DNA from: Lachnospiraceae bacterium
Lineage (GTDB): Bacteria > Bacillota > Clostridia > Lachnospirales > Lachnospiraceae
Assembly (NCBI GenBank): GCA_017469275.1
Contig: JAFUGT010000022.1
Span: 1-54,313, forward strand
DNA length: 54,313 nucleotides
Direction: 5' to 3'
This document shows, one piece after another, positions 44,858 through 51,631 of the stretch (within the stretch, counting starts at the first letter, position 1; each line of letters begins with the position of its first letter). A model generated the notes under the pieces. That model saw only the letters and a program-made list of their open reading frames with translations, did no database searches and had not been told where the DNA came from. Position numbers and translations under genes: made by a program.

Positions 44858-45370
44858 TTATACTTCTTTTTCCAGTTTCTTTTCCTCTTCAGTGTCGGTT
44901 TCCGATTTTTCCTCTTCTGTTTTCTTAGAAGAAGTATTCTTTTTCACCTTAGAAGATTTAACTGAACTCCAGCTTGTCCACTTGCTTCCATTCTTAATAC
45001 GTACCTTGAAATAATACTTTGAATTTGTGACTATCTGATCTCCAACCTTAAAGCTGTAAGACATCTTTTTTGCCTTTGATTTACTGAGTTTGTATGTCTT
45101 AGCACCTTTCATGGCTTTATTGTTTGCCATCTTGATCTGTGCGCCTTTGATCTTTGATTTCTTTACTCCGCTCCACTTTACAGTTATAGCAGATTTTGAG
45201 GCTTTCAATTTGATTCCGGGCTTTTTTGATGAGCCAAGTTCGTTGATGGCATTTACAATATCTAAAGGTGATATATTCCTACTTTCCGATGCACTTACCA
45301 CACTATTTCCAGCTACAGTAATCAAACATACAACAAGTACTATACTAAATATTTTTCTAATAATCTTCAT
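44858..45370 (-). CDS. Secreted FN3-like protein (N-terminal part of a possible split gene)
   Basis: A signal peptide (MKIIRKIFSIVLVVCLITVAG) is followed by one fibronectin type III-like domain (about residues 45-135). That domain is of the Lys-rich kind, as in the GH5 enzyme of this window (YYFKVRIKNGSKWTSWSSV). A highly charged Lys/Glu tail ends at 44858. The start is ATG 45370, with AAGGGGG 6 bp upstream; ATG 45397 lacks one. The charged tail looks like a linker cut short, which supports a frameshift into the frame of the next gene. Confidence 0.7.
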   Translation of the reverse strand: MKIIRKIFSIVLVVCLITVAGNSVVSASESRNISPLDIVNAINELGSSKKPGIKLKASKSAITVKWSGVKKSKIKGAQIKMANNKAMKGAKTYKLSKSKAKKMSYSFKVGDQIVTNSKYYFKVRIKNGSKWTSWSSVKSSKVKKNTSSKKTEEEKSETDTEEEKKLEKEV

Positions 45371-45468
45371 AACAAGCCCCCTTGTAAATGCTATCAATCA
45401 TTTAACATCTATTATATAGAATTATATCATTTAGGAAATATACTATCAATAATTTTTTCTTAGTATCT

Positions 45469-46152
45469 TCAATTTAGCATAGTATAAGAGATATTTTTCA
45501 CTTTGTACCCATAGGTTGCTTTTTTATCTTTTTTCACTGTAATCCACATTGTACCAACCGTATATATTTGTGAGCCATCATCCATCTTTAACTTTATTTT
45601 TGCAGTTATACGATAAATACCTTTTTTCTTTTTTATTATTTCTTCTATTGAATATTTAGGGATTACCGTACCAAACTCACCAAATATGGCATAACACTTC
45701 TTTTTCTTCTTTAGAAAATAACCCTTCTTATTTTTTACCTTTTCGTAGTTGACATTACTACCATATAATTTCTTATATAGTTTGTTTGCATAAGATACAT
45801 TTATTAGAGGCATATATAGTTTATTGTCTTTATATTTCGGCTCCTTATATTTTTTAGAATCATATTTTCTATATTTATTAGCCGTCAAAACAGCCGCTAT
45901 AGAATACTTATTTGTAGCATTCATTTTAAATTTTACTATCTTATTATTAGAAATGTTACCTCTCTCATGTTCTATCGCACCATAATATATCATGTTCTTA
46001 GTAATCCACTTTATCCCTTTGTCATTCTTTAACTTTGAAGTAACATCCTTAGATGCATATGCCTTTGTGCTACATCCAAAGAAAGCAACAACAAACGCAA
46101 AACATAATATCACCAATCTCAAACAACGTCTAATCTTATTATTCACTATCAT
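45469..46152 (-). CDS. Unknown secreted or lipoprotein-like protein
   Basis: A 227-residue protein with a signal peptide (LVILCFAFVVAFFGCSTKAYA). The FFGC could be a lipobox but is not ideal. The mature part is very rich in Lys and Tyr, with beta-type segments such as YRITAKIKLKMDDGSQIYTVGTMWITVKK. No family was recognised. It is one of four small exported proteins in the cargo block. GGGAGGGTT lies before the ATG. Confidence 0.65.
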   Translation of the reverse strand: MIVNNKIRRCLRLVILCFAFVVAFFGCSTKAYASKDVTSKLKNDKGIKWITKNMIYYGAIEHERGNISNNKIVKFKMNATNKYSIAAVLTANKYRKYDSKKYKEPKYKDNKLYMPLINVSYANKLYKKLYGSNVNYEKVKNKKGYFLKKKKKCYAIFGEFGTVIPKYSIEEIIKKKKGIYRITAKIKLKMDDGSQIYTVGTMWITVKKDKKATYGYKVKNISYTMLN

Positions 46153-46260
46153 AACCCTCCCAAATCATTCTTTTATATAATATCCAACCATATTTTTATA
46201 ACAATTGTACTGTTCATATAACAAACAGTCAAGAAATCACCATACTTATTTGCTCATTAA

Positions 46261-46296
46261 TTTTGGGAACTGAGTTCCCAAAATTATAACTATAAT
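46261..46296 (+). promoter_or_regulatory. Palindrome site 1 (GGGAACTGAGTTCCC with TTTT/AAAA flanks) before a TATAAT box
   Basis: A perfect 23-bp palindrome at 46261-46283 is followed 7 bp later by TATAAT (46291-46296) on the plus strand. A -35 hexamer would fall inside the palindrome and is poor, as in activator-dependent promoters. Confidence 0.6.
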
Positions 46297-46316
46297 ACTT
46301 ACCCCTTATCATTTAA

Positions 46317-46345
46317 TACCCCGGTTTTAGCTGGGGTTTTTTATT
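46317..46345 (+). terminator. Plus-strand terminator or attenuator
   Basis: ACCCC and GGGGT pair around GGTTTTAGCT, followed by TTTTTT. It lies about 25 bp after the predicted TATAAT box of palindrome site 1 and 180 bp before the plus-strand gene. Confidence 0.65.
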
Positions 46346-46444
46346 TTTTTCCTAAAAAAAATACATATTACTATTGGATTGATTTTAAGCAGACAATGTA
46401 CGGATGCATACACCTTCAATACCTTTGATAGAGAGGAGTTAATT

Positions 46445-46477
46445 ATGGATATATTCAATATAAGAGTTCCACCATAA
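46445..46477 (+). CDS. Possible ten-codon leader peptide
   Basis: The frame reads MDIFNIRVPP then stop, with AGAGGAG 6 bp before the ATG. It lies 48 bp upstream of the plus-strand gene at 46526. Confidence 0.3.
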   Translation: MDIFNIRVPP

Positions 46478-46525
46478 CCACAGAGAATATCAACAATAAT
46501 TATATAATATATATCGGAGGTTTTT

Positions 46526-47524
46526 ATGACAACATCAAAAAAAATATTAAACGCGATATACACAATATCTAAGCATGCTAAGTTATATCGCAATTTATCA
46601 ATTAAATGCTTCGCAGCAATGAAAAAAGCTCAATTAGGTGAAGACATATCAACTATACTGTTTTCTGAGGTTGAGGCAAACATGCTCCGAAGAGACAATA
46701 TCGATATTGACAACATCAAATGTCCCGCAAGAATATATGATGATATACGAACAAGACTCAATAGTAATGGCGACTACTGCGAATTAACAATTAAAGCCAT
46801 CACGAATGCAAGATATGAATATCTACGACAACTTAAAGATCATTGCATAGAATACTACATATCAAGCCTAATTAATCAGGAGATTGCAGATGAATTATCT
46901 GAGCTATGCATTGAACTATTTAGTTTGGAATTCATTGAGGATATAACGTCCAGTTACACCAATACTATATGTAACGAAGACAAGTGTGTAATATCACAGA
47001 TGCTTGACGTAATCAAGGGAGAGGATTATCTCGATGTATACAATTCTTGTATTGATACATTAAGTAGCAAAGAATTAAAGGATATCAAGAAGACATGGTA
47101 TCGATTAGGTGGCTATCCCCATTTTTGTAGCGAGCAGAAAAAAAGGCTATACATAATTAAAGGTGAAGCAATTGCAACACTTGGCATCGAACCAACTGAA
47201 TATCATAAATTCAGTAATGATGATGTTAATGTATATGCATACTATGTTATTGATGGATACAACTTCCATGTACCCATGCCCAATAAGGGCCAAACAATAA
47301 CTAAAATAATCACAGGAATGATATCCGCCGATTATAATAATGATTCTATGCTAGATATCGTTGATGCATGTGATATCATATGTAACGAGCTTGGCATCGA
47401 CAGTTATATATATGACAACTACAACGCATATATAAAAGAAAATGAACGTGGAAACCCTGAAGATGATGAAGAATATAATAATGAAGACTATGGTGATGAC
47501 AACGATAATGACTATTATTGGTAG
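46526..47524 (+). CDS. Unknown acidic protein, the only long plus-strand gene in the element
   Basis: I do not recognise this 332-residue protein. It lacks a signal peptide and membrane helices. The first 200 residues look helical; the centre has short aromatic motifs (WYRLGGYPHFC, NFHVPMPNKG). The last 30 residues are almost all Asp, Glu, Asn and Tyr, ending DNDNDYYW. Such tails occur in DNA mimics and chaperone-like proteins, but no function can be given. GGAGG lies 5 bp before the ATG. Related palindromes lie on either side of the gene, at 46261 and 47594. Confidence 0.7.
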   Translation: MTTSKKILNAIYTISKHAKLYRNLSIKCFAAMKKAQLGEDISTILFSEVEANMLRRDNIDIDNIKCPARIYDDIRTRLNSNGDYCELTIKAITNARYEYLRQLKDHCIEYYISSLINQEIADELSELCIELFSLEFIEDITSSYTNTICNEDKCVISQMLDVIKGEDYLDVYNSCIDTLSSKELKDIKKTWYRLGGYPHFCSEQKKRLYIIKGEAIATLGIEPTEYHKFSNDDVNVYAYYVIDGYNFHVPMPNKGQTITKIITGMISADYNNDSMLDIVDACDIICNELGIDSYIYDNYNAYIKENERGNPEDDEEYNNEDYGDDNDNDYYW

Positions 47525-47537
47525 GTAGTCTTATTTT

Positions 47538-47568
47538 CAACATCCCCCAACATCAAGGGGGGATGTTG
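47538..47568. other. Strong hairpin without T run after the acidic protein gene
   Basis: CAACATCCCCC and GGGGGATGTTG pair perfectly over 11 bp with a 9-nt loop. Neither side has a T run, so it is not a standard terminator. It follows palindrome site 2 in the minus direction by about 20 bp. Confidence 0.6.
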
Positions 47569-47578
47569 GGAATTAGAC

Positions 47579-47616
47579 ATTATATATATTCAATTTTGGG
47601 AACTGAGTTCCCGAAA
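47579..47616 (-). promoter_or_regulatory. Palindrome site 2 before a TATAAT box
   Basis: GGGAACTGAGTTCCC with TTTT on one side and GAAA on the other lies at 47594-47616. On the minus strand TATAAT follows 9 bp after the palindrome. It is 10 bp from the stop codon of the gene at 47626. Confidence 0.6.
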
Positions 47617-47625
47617 TCGATTTTT

Positions 47626-48282
47626 TTATTTTAAATATTTTTTTATATTTGCATTTGTAACAAAATATGTGTTTATACTTTTCTTCTTATTTGTCTTATT
47701 TAAAGTTTTTTTATAAGTTGATGCGCTAATTTTATTACCATCTTTATCCGTATACTCCTTGGATAATATCTTTCCTTTTTTATATATTTTCCCAGTAGAT
47801 TTGTCATAAAATAATTTGCTTACACTATATGAATTCGCAGTTGTTATATTTCCATGCTTGTCAATTAAATATGCGGTTTTTACTATATCTCTTTTTTCTC
47901 CTGAGCCTTCTTTATACTCCCAATAATCATTAACGCCTTTTGAAGACACACCACTAACAGCACCTCTAATGTAAATAACTTTATATTTTCCATCCACATG
48001 CATATATATATTGGAAGTCCCGGTATTTTTTGTACCCAAAAATCCAATGGCGATAACATCCTTGTGTCCATCTCCATTGACATCATACACAAAGAATCTT
48101 GCACCATTTACCATTCCACCTTCATTATTATTTTTAAATTTTTTTAAACACTTACTAAAATGTTTCTTCTCCGCCTTACTTAATTTTGCCGCATTTACCT
48201 TTCCAGTGAATGAAAAGGATAACAATACCGCACATAATAACATAAATACATACACTCTAATTTTATTCATATACTTTTTCAT
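47626..48282 (-). CDS. Secreted protein with a calcium-binding-like DxNGDG motif
   Basis: A 218-residue protein with a signal peptide (VYVFMLLCAVLLSFSFTGKVNA). The motif DVNGDGHKDVIAI (about residue 68) resembles the calcium loop of EF-hand or FG-GAP repeats. The rest is Lys/Tyr-rich with no family recognised. AAGGAG lies 7 bp before the ATG. It is flanked by palindrome site 2 and by the toxin locus, which points away from it. Confidence 0.65.
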   Translation of the reverse strand: MKKYMNKIRVYVFMLLCAVLLSFSFTGKVNAAKLSKAEKKHFSKCLKKFKNNNEGGMVNGARFFVYDVNGDGHKDVIAIGFLGTKNTGTSNIYMHVDGKYKVIYIRGAVSGVSSKGVNDYWEYKEGSGEKRDIVKTAYLIDKHGNITTANSYSVSKLFYDKSTGKIYKKGKILSKEYTDKDGNKISASTYKKTLNKTNKKKSINTYFVTNANIKKYLK

Positions 48283-48339
48283 AACAGGTCTCCTTTATAC
48301 TAATTAGATAATAGCACTATCATCATTGTAATAATTCAA

Positions 48340-48367
48340 TTGATAAATGACTAATAAATGATATAAT
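48340..48367 (+). promoter_or_regulatory. Promoter of the Fst-like toxin mRNA
   Basis: TTGATA (48340-48345), 16-bp spacer, TATAAT (48362-48367) on the plus strand, 46 bp before the toxin start codon. Confidence 0.75.
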
Positions 48368-48413
48368 AAACTTGTTGTCTTCCCCTACACTGGCAACAGG
48401 AAGGGGGTGCAAA

Positions 48414-48527
48414 ATGATTGAGATAGCTGTTACATTTTTTGTCTCTGTCATAGCAAATATAGCTTGCCACTATATCTGCAAATGGCTGGACAGAGACTAC
48501 GAAGACAATCAGCCTGAAAAGGAATAG
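48414..48527 (+). CDS. Fst-like type I toxin peptide (37 residues)
   Basis: The peptide starts MIEIAVTFFVSVIANIAC, a single membrane helix, then CKWLDRDYED and a charged tail. This is the layout of Fst/Lpt-type toxins, which damage the membrane. The ribosome site GGGGG (48402-48406) can pair with CTTCCCC (48380-48386), so the mRNA leader may block translation, as in Fst. A promoter lies upstream. A strong hairpin and a second copy of the start region (48582-48608) lie downstream, inside a convergent antisense transcript. The locus probably keeps the element in the cell line. Identity as a toxin is inferred from layout. Confidence 0.75.
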   Translation: MIEIAVTFFVSVIANIACHYICKWLDRDYEDNQPEKE

Positions 48528-48544
48528 CTCTCCTTAATGAGTTA

Positions 48545-48578
48545 GAGAACCCCGATAGATGCCACTACCGGGGTTCTC
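48545..48578. terminator. Shared hairpin of the toxin mRNA and antitoxin RNA
   Basis: GAGAACCCCG and CGGGGTTCTC form a 10-bp stem 18 bp after the toxin stop codon. In par-type loci such a hairpin terminates both convergent RNAs. The T run is weak. Confidence 0.65.
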
Positions 48579-48612
48579 GTTGTGCAAAATGTTAGCTGTT
48601 ACATTTTTGCCT
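48545..48612 (-). ncRNA. Predicted antisense antitoxin RNA (RNA II-like)
   Basis: A minus-strand promoter (48619-48647) should start an RNA near 48612 that crosses the repeat at 48582-48608 and ends at the shared hairpin. The repeat matches the toxin start region at 48407-48441 (GTGCAAAATG, then TAGCTGTTACATTTTT). The RNA can therefore pair with the toxin mRNA over its start codon and at the hairpin. Confidence 0.65.
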
Positions 48613-48618
48613 AGGCAC

Positions 48619-48647
48619 ATTATAGCATATGCGTCTTTAACATGCAA
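48619..48647 (-). promoter_or_regulatory. Promoter of the antitoxin RNA
   Basis: The minus strand reads TTGCAT (48642-48647), 17 bp, TATAAT (48619-48624). Confidence 0.72.
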
Positions 48648-48712
48648 TATTCAGTTTTTTCAGGTGTTTATTAGATATATACGCTATTATAACATAATTT
48701 TTTAAATATAGT

Positions 48713-48749
48713 ATTATATTTTTTAATTTTGGGAACTGAGTTCCCAAAA
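48713..48749 (-). promoter_or_regulatory. Palindrome site 3 before a TATAAT box
   Basis: GGGAACTGAGTTCCC with TTTT and AAAA flanks (48727-48749). On the minus strand TATAAT follows 8 bp later. It is 22 bp from the stop codon of the gene at 48772 and directs transcription toward the toxin locus. Confidence 0.6.
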
Positions 48750-48771
48750 TCCTCCTGTAGTTGATCCGCTT

Positions 48772-49326
48772 CTACCATAAGAGCATTGTTCTTATTTCTT
48801 TTTCATTAACCTCCTCACCATTAAGTTCCTTTGACCGGATGTATATTTCCTTTATATTTGGAAGCAAACCTATTTCATTTTCTAATAATTCTAATGCTAT
48901 TTTTTCGAATAAATCAAATAAATCCATATAATAACCGGATATATTATCATTCGTTACTTGATTATTGGGATCTCTGTAATAATAATATGCATCAGCGCAA
49001 TTCGATAAGTCATCAATATATTGTTCTATATCCAAGGAACTTATAGTTTCGAGATTATCATATATCTGCTTCATAACAGAAACAGTAGTATCCAACGCAT
49101 CATTCAACAACTCTTCAGTCAATTTAACATTAATATGTACAATCCCATCTAGTTTGTTTTCAACAAATTCATTTATATAATATAACAAACATAAACAATC
49201 ATACTCATTATCACTCTCGTGTATGACGTCTCTTGCCAAACTACTGATATCACCTATCCTATCAATATCAGTGAATATATCATCCATTATTGAATCCTTA
49301 TTTACATAATATGTCTTTCCTTTCAT
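48772..49326 (-). CDS. Unknown acidic helical protein
   Basis: A 184-residue acidic protein, no signal peptide, mostly helical (for example LLNDALDTTVSVMKQIYDNLETI and LFDLFEKIALELLENEIGLLPNI). No family recognised. AGGAAAG lies before the ATG. It lies between the relaxase gene and palindrome site 3. Like the plus-strand protein at 46526 it is cytoplasmic and acidic, but no clear sequence likeness was seen. Confidence 0.65.
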   Translation of the reverse strand: MKGKTYYVNKDSIMDDIFTDIDRIGDISSLARDVIHESDNEYDCLCLLYYINEFVENKLDGIVHINVKLTEELLNDALDTTVSVMKQIYDNLETISSLDIEQYIDDLSNCADAYYYYRDPNNQVTNDNISGYYMDLFDLFEKIALELLENEIGLLPNIKEIYIRSKELNGEEVNEKEIRTMLLW

Positions 49327-49387
49327 ATTATAATTACCTCATCTTTCTTTAATTTTTGTAATTTTATTGTATGAAGCGAACATCACT

Positions 49388-49423
49388 CTACGGTGCACGC
49401 TCGCGATATATCTTACATCTCAT
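49388..49423 (-). CDS. Possible eleven-codon leader peptide
   Basis: The frame reads MRCKIYRERAP then stop, 61 bp before the gene at 48772-49326. AGGAGG (49435-49440) lies 11 bp before its ATG. This is weak support only. Confidence 0.25.
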   Translation of the reverse strand: MRCKIYRERAP

Positions 49424-49469
49424 TCTGACATTCACCTCCTCATAATTAATATGTAATATTTTTTTTTAA

Positions 49470-49504
49470 AAATTAAAAATCCTCCGACTTTTTTAGCCGA
49501 AGGA
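49470..49504 (-). terminator. Terminator after the relaxase gene
   Basis: TCCTTCGGCT pairs with AGTCGGAGGA (two mismatches), followed by ATTTTTAATTTTT on the minus strand, 18 bp after the stop at 49522. Confidence 0.75.
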
Positions 49505-49521
49505 AAAAATTTTTTATTTTT

Positions 49522-51297
49522 TTATCTTAAACGTGACTTCGATTTACTTATTTCTTTAACTTTTGTATCTACTTTTTGTATACTTGTATCTTTATCAAGT
49601 TCTTTAGAAAAGTTTTCATATAAATCGACATCCACTTTTTCTTTATGATACTTAGAAAGATTATCCATTGCCAACTGATCATATTCTTCTCTTATATTGT
49701 TTCTTTCTTTACGAATTCTTTCATGATATGATTCAGGCACCTTTTCTTTCTCATGTTCATACTCTGTCTTAATCGTATTTGCGTTATCCTGTGCAACAGA
49801 TAATATCCTCTTGTATTCATCCGTCATCTCTTTTCTTTTGATGACAATTGAACGTTTGGCAAGATAATCTTCCTCAGAATCAAAACCTAATGTAGTCCTC
49901 ATATTAATCAGATAGTCCTGCCTCGTTTCAACTTTCTTTTTTTCTTCTGAGATCAGGGTTCTTAGTTTCCGCTTCTTCTCAATATTATACGCCGGACATT
50001 CATCGAGTTTTCTTTGATAATATTCTATTTTTTCCTCAGATCGTTTTTCTGCCTCCTGAACACTTACACATATAGAATAATACTTATCTACCGCAATATC
50101 CAAATCACTATCTGACAGTTTCATTTTTTTCAGTAACGTTTCATTTCTTGTCATATCATATCTGGCAATTATCCATTTGATCCTTAATGATTCAAGTTTA
50201 GCCGCAATCTCTTTAATTATGGATTCTGCTTTTTTATTAAGATCATTTATTACTTTTTTCACATTCTTAACCATTAAATTATGACTTCTTATTTCCCTGT
50301 TGATCATTTCTTCATCTGAAAATTTAACTTTATCAGGTGACATACCATGTTTGATAAGATTGTAAGCATTTTTATCTAATTTCACAGAAGTTTTGTTGTA
50401 TGATATTAATGGTAATTCATACTCCCTGTCAGGATCATCCTTTATCCTTGAATAGATCCGTTCTTCCATACCAAGTTCTTCAAACTTCTTATTAACAATA
50501 TTTTGCCAATCCACACGCAACCTGCTTATATTATTTGCATCATTCCATTTTGATATTTTGGGATTAGTTATACCGTAAGGAACTGTCTTAGGGTTTCTGC
50601 CTTTTCTTGTAAGATTTTGTTCCTTACCTTCTTCAAGGGTGAGCCACACCTTTTTTCCTTCCTTTTGAAATGCATATAATTTTTGCCATTCCTCATCCTT
50701 TACGCTATTAAACTCAGATGCCGTCATATTCTTTGTCACATCTTTTCTTTTGCAGACATACAATATTTCAGATTTCTGTTCAAAATTACCTTTTTCATTA
50801 AATGGACGCATTGGAATAAGCACATGGGCATGAGGATTATGAAAAGTCATTTTTCCTCTATCATTCGTTATTCTTCCGTTAACATCTACCGGTCGTTTAT
50901 GTGCATCTGTCACCGGTGGATTATGTATTGCAATGTCAACAGCATACCCGTCTGCAACAAAATTCTTTGATACAAATTTACGAACAAGGTCTAGTTGTTG
51001 ATCCTGATCCATTTCACCCGGAAGGGACAATACTATATCTCTTGTAAGAGATGAATCACGCCTGTTCTCAACTTTTTCCACAGCATTCCACAGATTCTTC
51101 CTGTCATAATATTTATCAGAAGCGTATGGTGGAAGAATAATCTCTTTATGTTCTATCCAGTTTTTCCTCGAATAATCATACGTTAGTCCATCATAATCAC
51201 TTTTTATTATCTCCCCTGATCTGTATGCTGCGGCTGCGACTGCCGATTTCCCATGTGCTCTGGTAACTATTTTAATGCCTAAATAATGAATTGCCAT
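49522..51297 (-). CDS. mobL: MobA/MobL family relaxase (MOB-Q type)
   Basis: The relaxase nicks the origin of transfer and leads the strand into the recipient. The N-terminal 230 residues form the MobA/MobL domain: AIHYLGIKIVTRAHGKSAVAAAAYRSGE, LPGEMDQDQQ, and the metal-binding NPHAHVLIPMR with His near 152-154. The remaining 360 residues are a charged coiled coil. It lies downstream of the DUF3847-like gene and a candidate oriT, and has a terminator of its own. The total length is usual for such relaxases in Clostridia elements. Confidence 0.93.
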   Translation of the reverse strand: MAIHYLGIKIVTRAHGKSAVAAAAYRSGEIIKSDYDGLTYDYSRKNWIEHKEIILPPYASDKYYDRKNLWNAVEKVENRRDSSLTRDIVLSLPGEMDQDQQLDLVRKFVSKNFVADGYAVDIAIHNPPVTDAHKRPVDVNGRITNDRGKMTFHNPHAHVLIPMRPFNEKGNFEQKSEILYVCKRKDVTKNMTASEFNSVKDEEWQKLYAFQKEGKKVWLTLEEGKEQNLTRKGRNPKTVPYGITNPKISKWNDANNISRLRVDWQNIVNKKFEELGMEERIYSRIKDDPDREYELPLISYNKTSVKLDKNAYNLIKHGMSPDKVKFSDEEMINREIRSHNLMVKNVKKVINDLNKKAESIIKEIAAKLESLRIKWIIARYDMTRNETLLKKMKLSDSDLDIAVDKYYSICVSVQEAEKRSEEKIEYYQRKLDECPAYNIEKKRKLRTLISEEKKKVETRQDYLINMRTTLGFDSEEDYLAKRSIVIKRKEMTDEYKRILSVAQDNANTIKTEYEHEKEKVPESYHERIRKERNNIREEYDQLAMDNLSKYHKEKVDVDLYENFSKELDKDTSIQKVDTKVKEISKSKSRLR

Positions 51298-51322
51298 AGT
51301 AGTTCACCTTCCTTTTCTTATG

Positions 51323-51377
51323 CCCTTTAGGGAAGTGCACGTTTATACATCACGCTTAAAATCGTGACGAAACGTGC
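51323..51377. other. Candidate origin of transfer (oriT)
   Basis: CCCTTTAGGG (51323-51332) is followed by AAGTGCACG, resembling the MOB-Q nick region (hairpin then AAGTGCG). Next, GCACGTTT (51337-51344) pairs with AAACGTGC (51370-51377) around an inner TCACG/CGTGA stem. It lies directly upstream of the relaxase gene, the usual place. The nick site is not proven. Confidence 0.45.
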
Positions 51378-51618
51378 TCTGCGAGGGCTCTGTATGGGCT
51401 ACCTTTGAAGGCTTTAATGCCGTATGGAGTATTGCTTCAAATTCTTCATCTGTCATGTTTTCCGCATCCTCTATGTAAGATTCCGCAATTATTCCTCTTC
51501 TGACAAGACGGCTCACACGTTTTTTCTTTTTATCAATACGCTCTGCATTTTCTTTTAACTGCTGTCTGTGTTTTTCCTGTAAAATCTCAATTTCTTCAAG
51601 TGTAAGTTCTTTATCCAT
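51343..51618 (-). CDS. DUF3847-like mobilization-associated protein
   Basis: A 91-residue charged, helical protein: LTLEEIEILQEKHRQQLKENA forms a coiled coil, then KKRVSRLVRRGIIAESYI and MTDEEFEAILHTAL match the DUF3847 pattern common beside MobA/L genes in Clostridia elements. The start is ATG 51618, with GGAGG 7 bp upstream, which also avoids overlap with the ArdC-like gene. Its end lies inside the candidate oriT. It may be a relaxosome accessory protein; that is inference. Confidence 0.75.
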   Translation of the reverse strand: MDKELTLEEIEILQEKHRQQLKENAERIDKKKKRVSRLVRRGIIAESYIEDAENMTDEEFEAILHTALKPSKVAHTEPSQSTFRHDFKRDV

Positions 51619-51631
51619 CTGCATACCTCCA

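Noticed and set aside
46261-46283. Reading GGGAACTGAGTTCCC as a LexA box
   Set aside because: LexA boxes of this kind have a 4-nt spacer between GAAC and GTTC; here it is 3 nt in all copies.
46327-46593. An 88-codon minus-strand frame
   Set aside because: It overlaps the terminator, the leader and the start of a better plus-strand gene and has no ribosome site.
46261-48749. Reading the three palindromes as terminators
   Set aside because: The A run follows and the T run precedes the stem, and the loop is only 3 nt.
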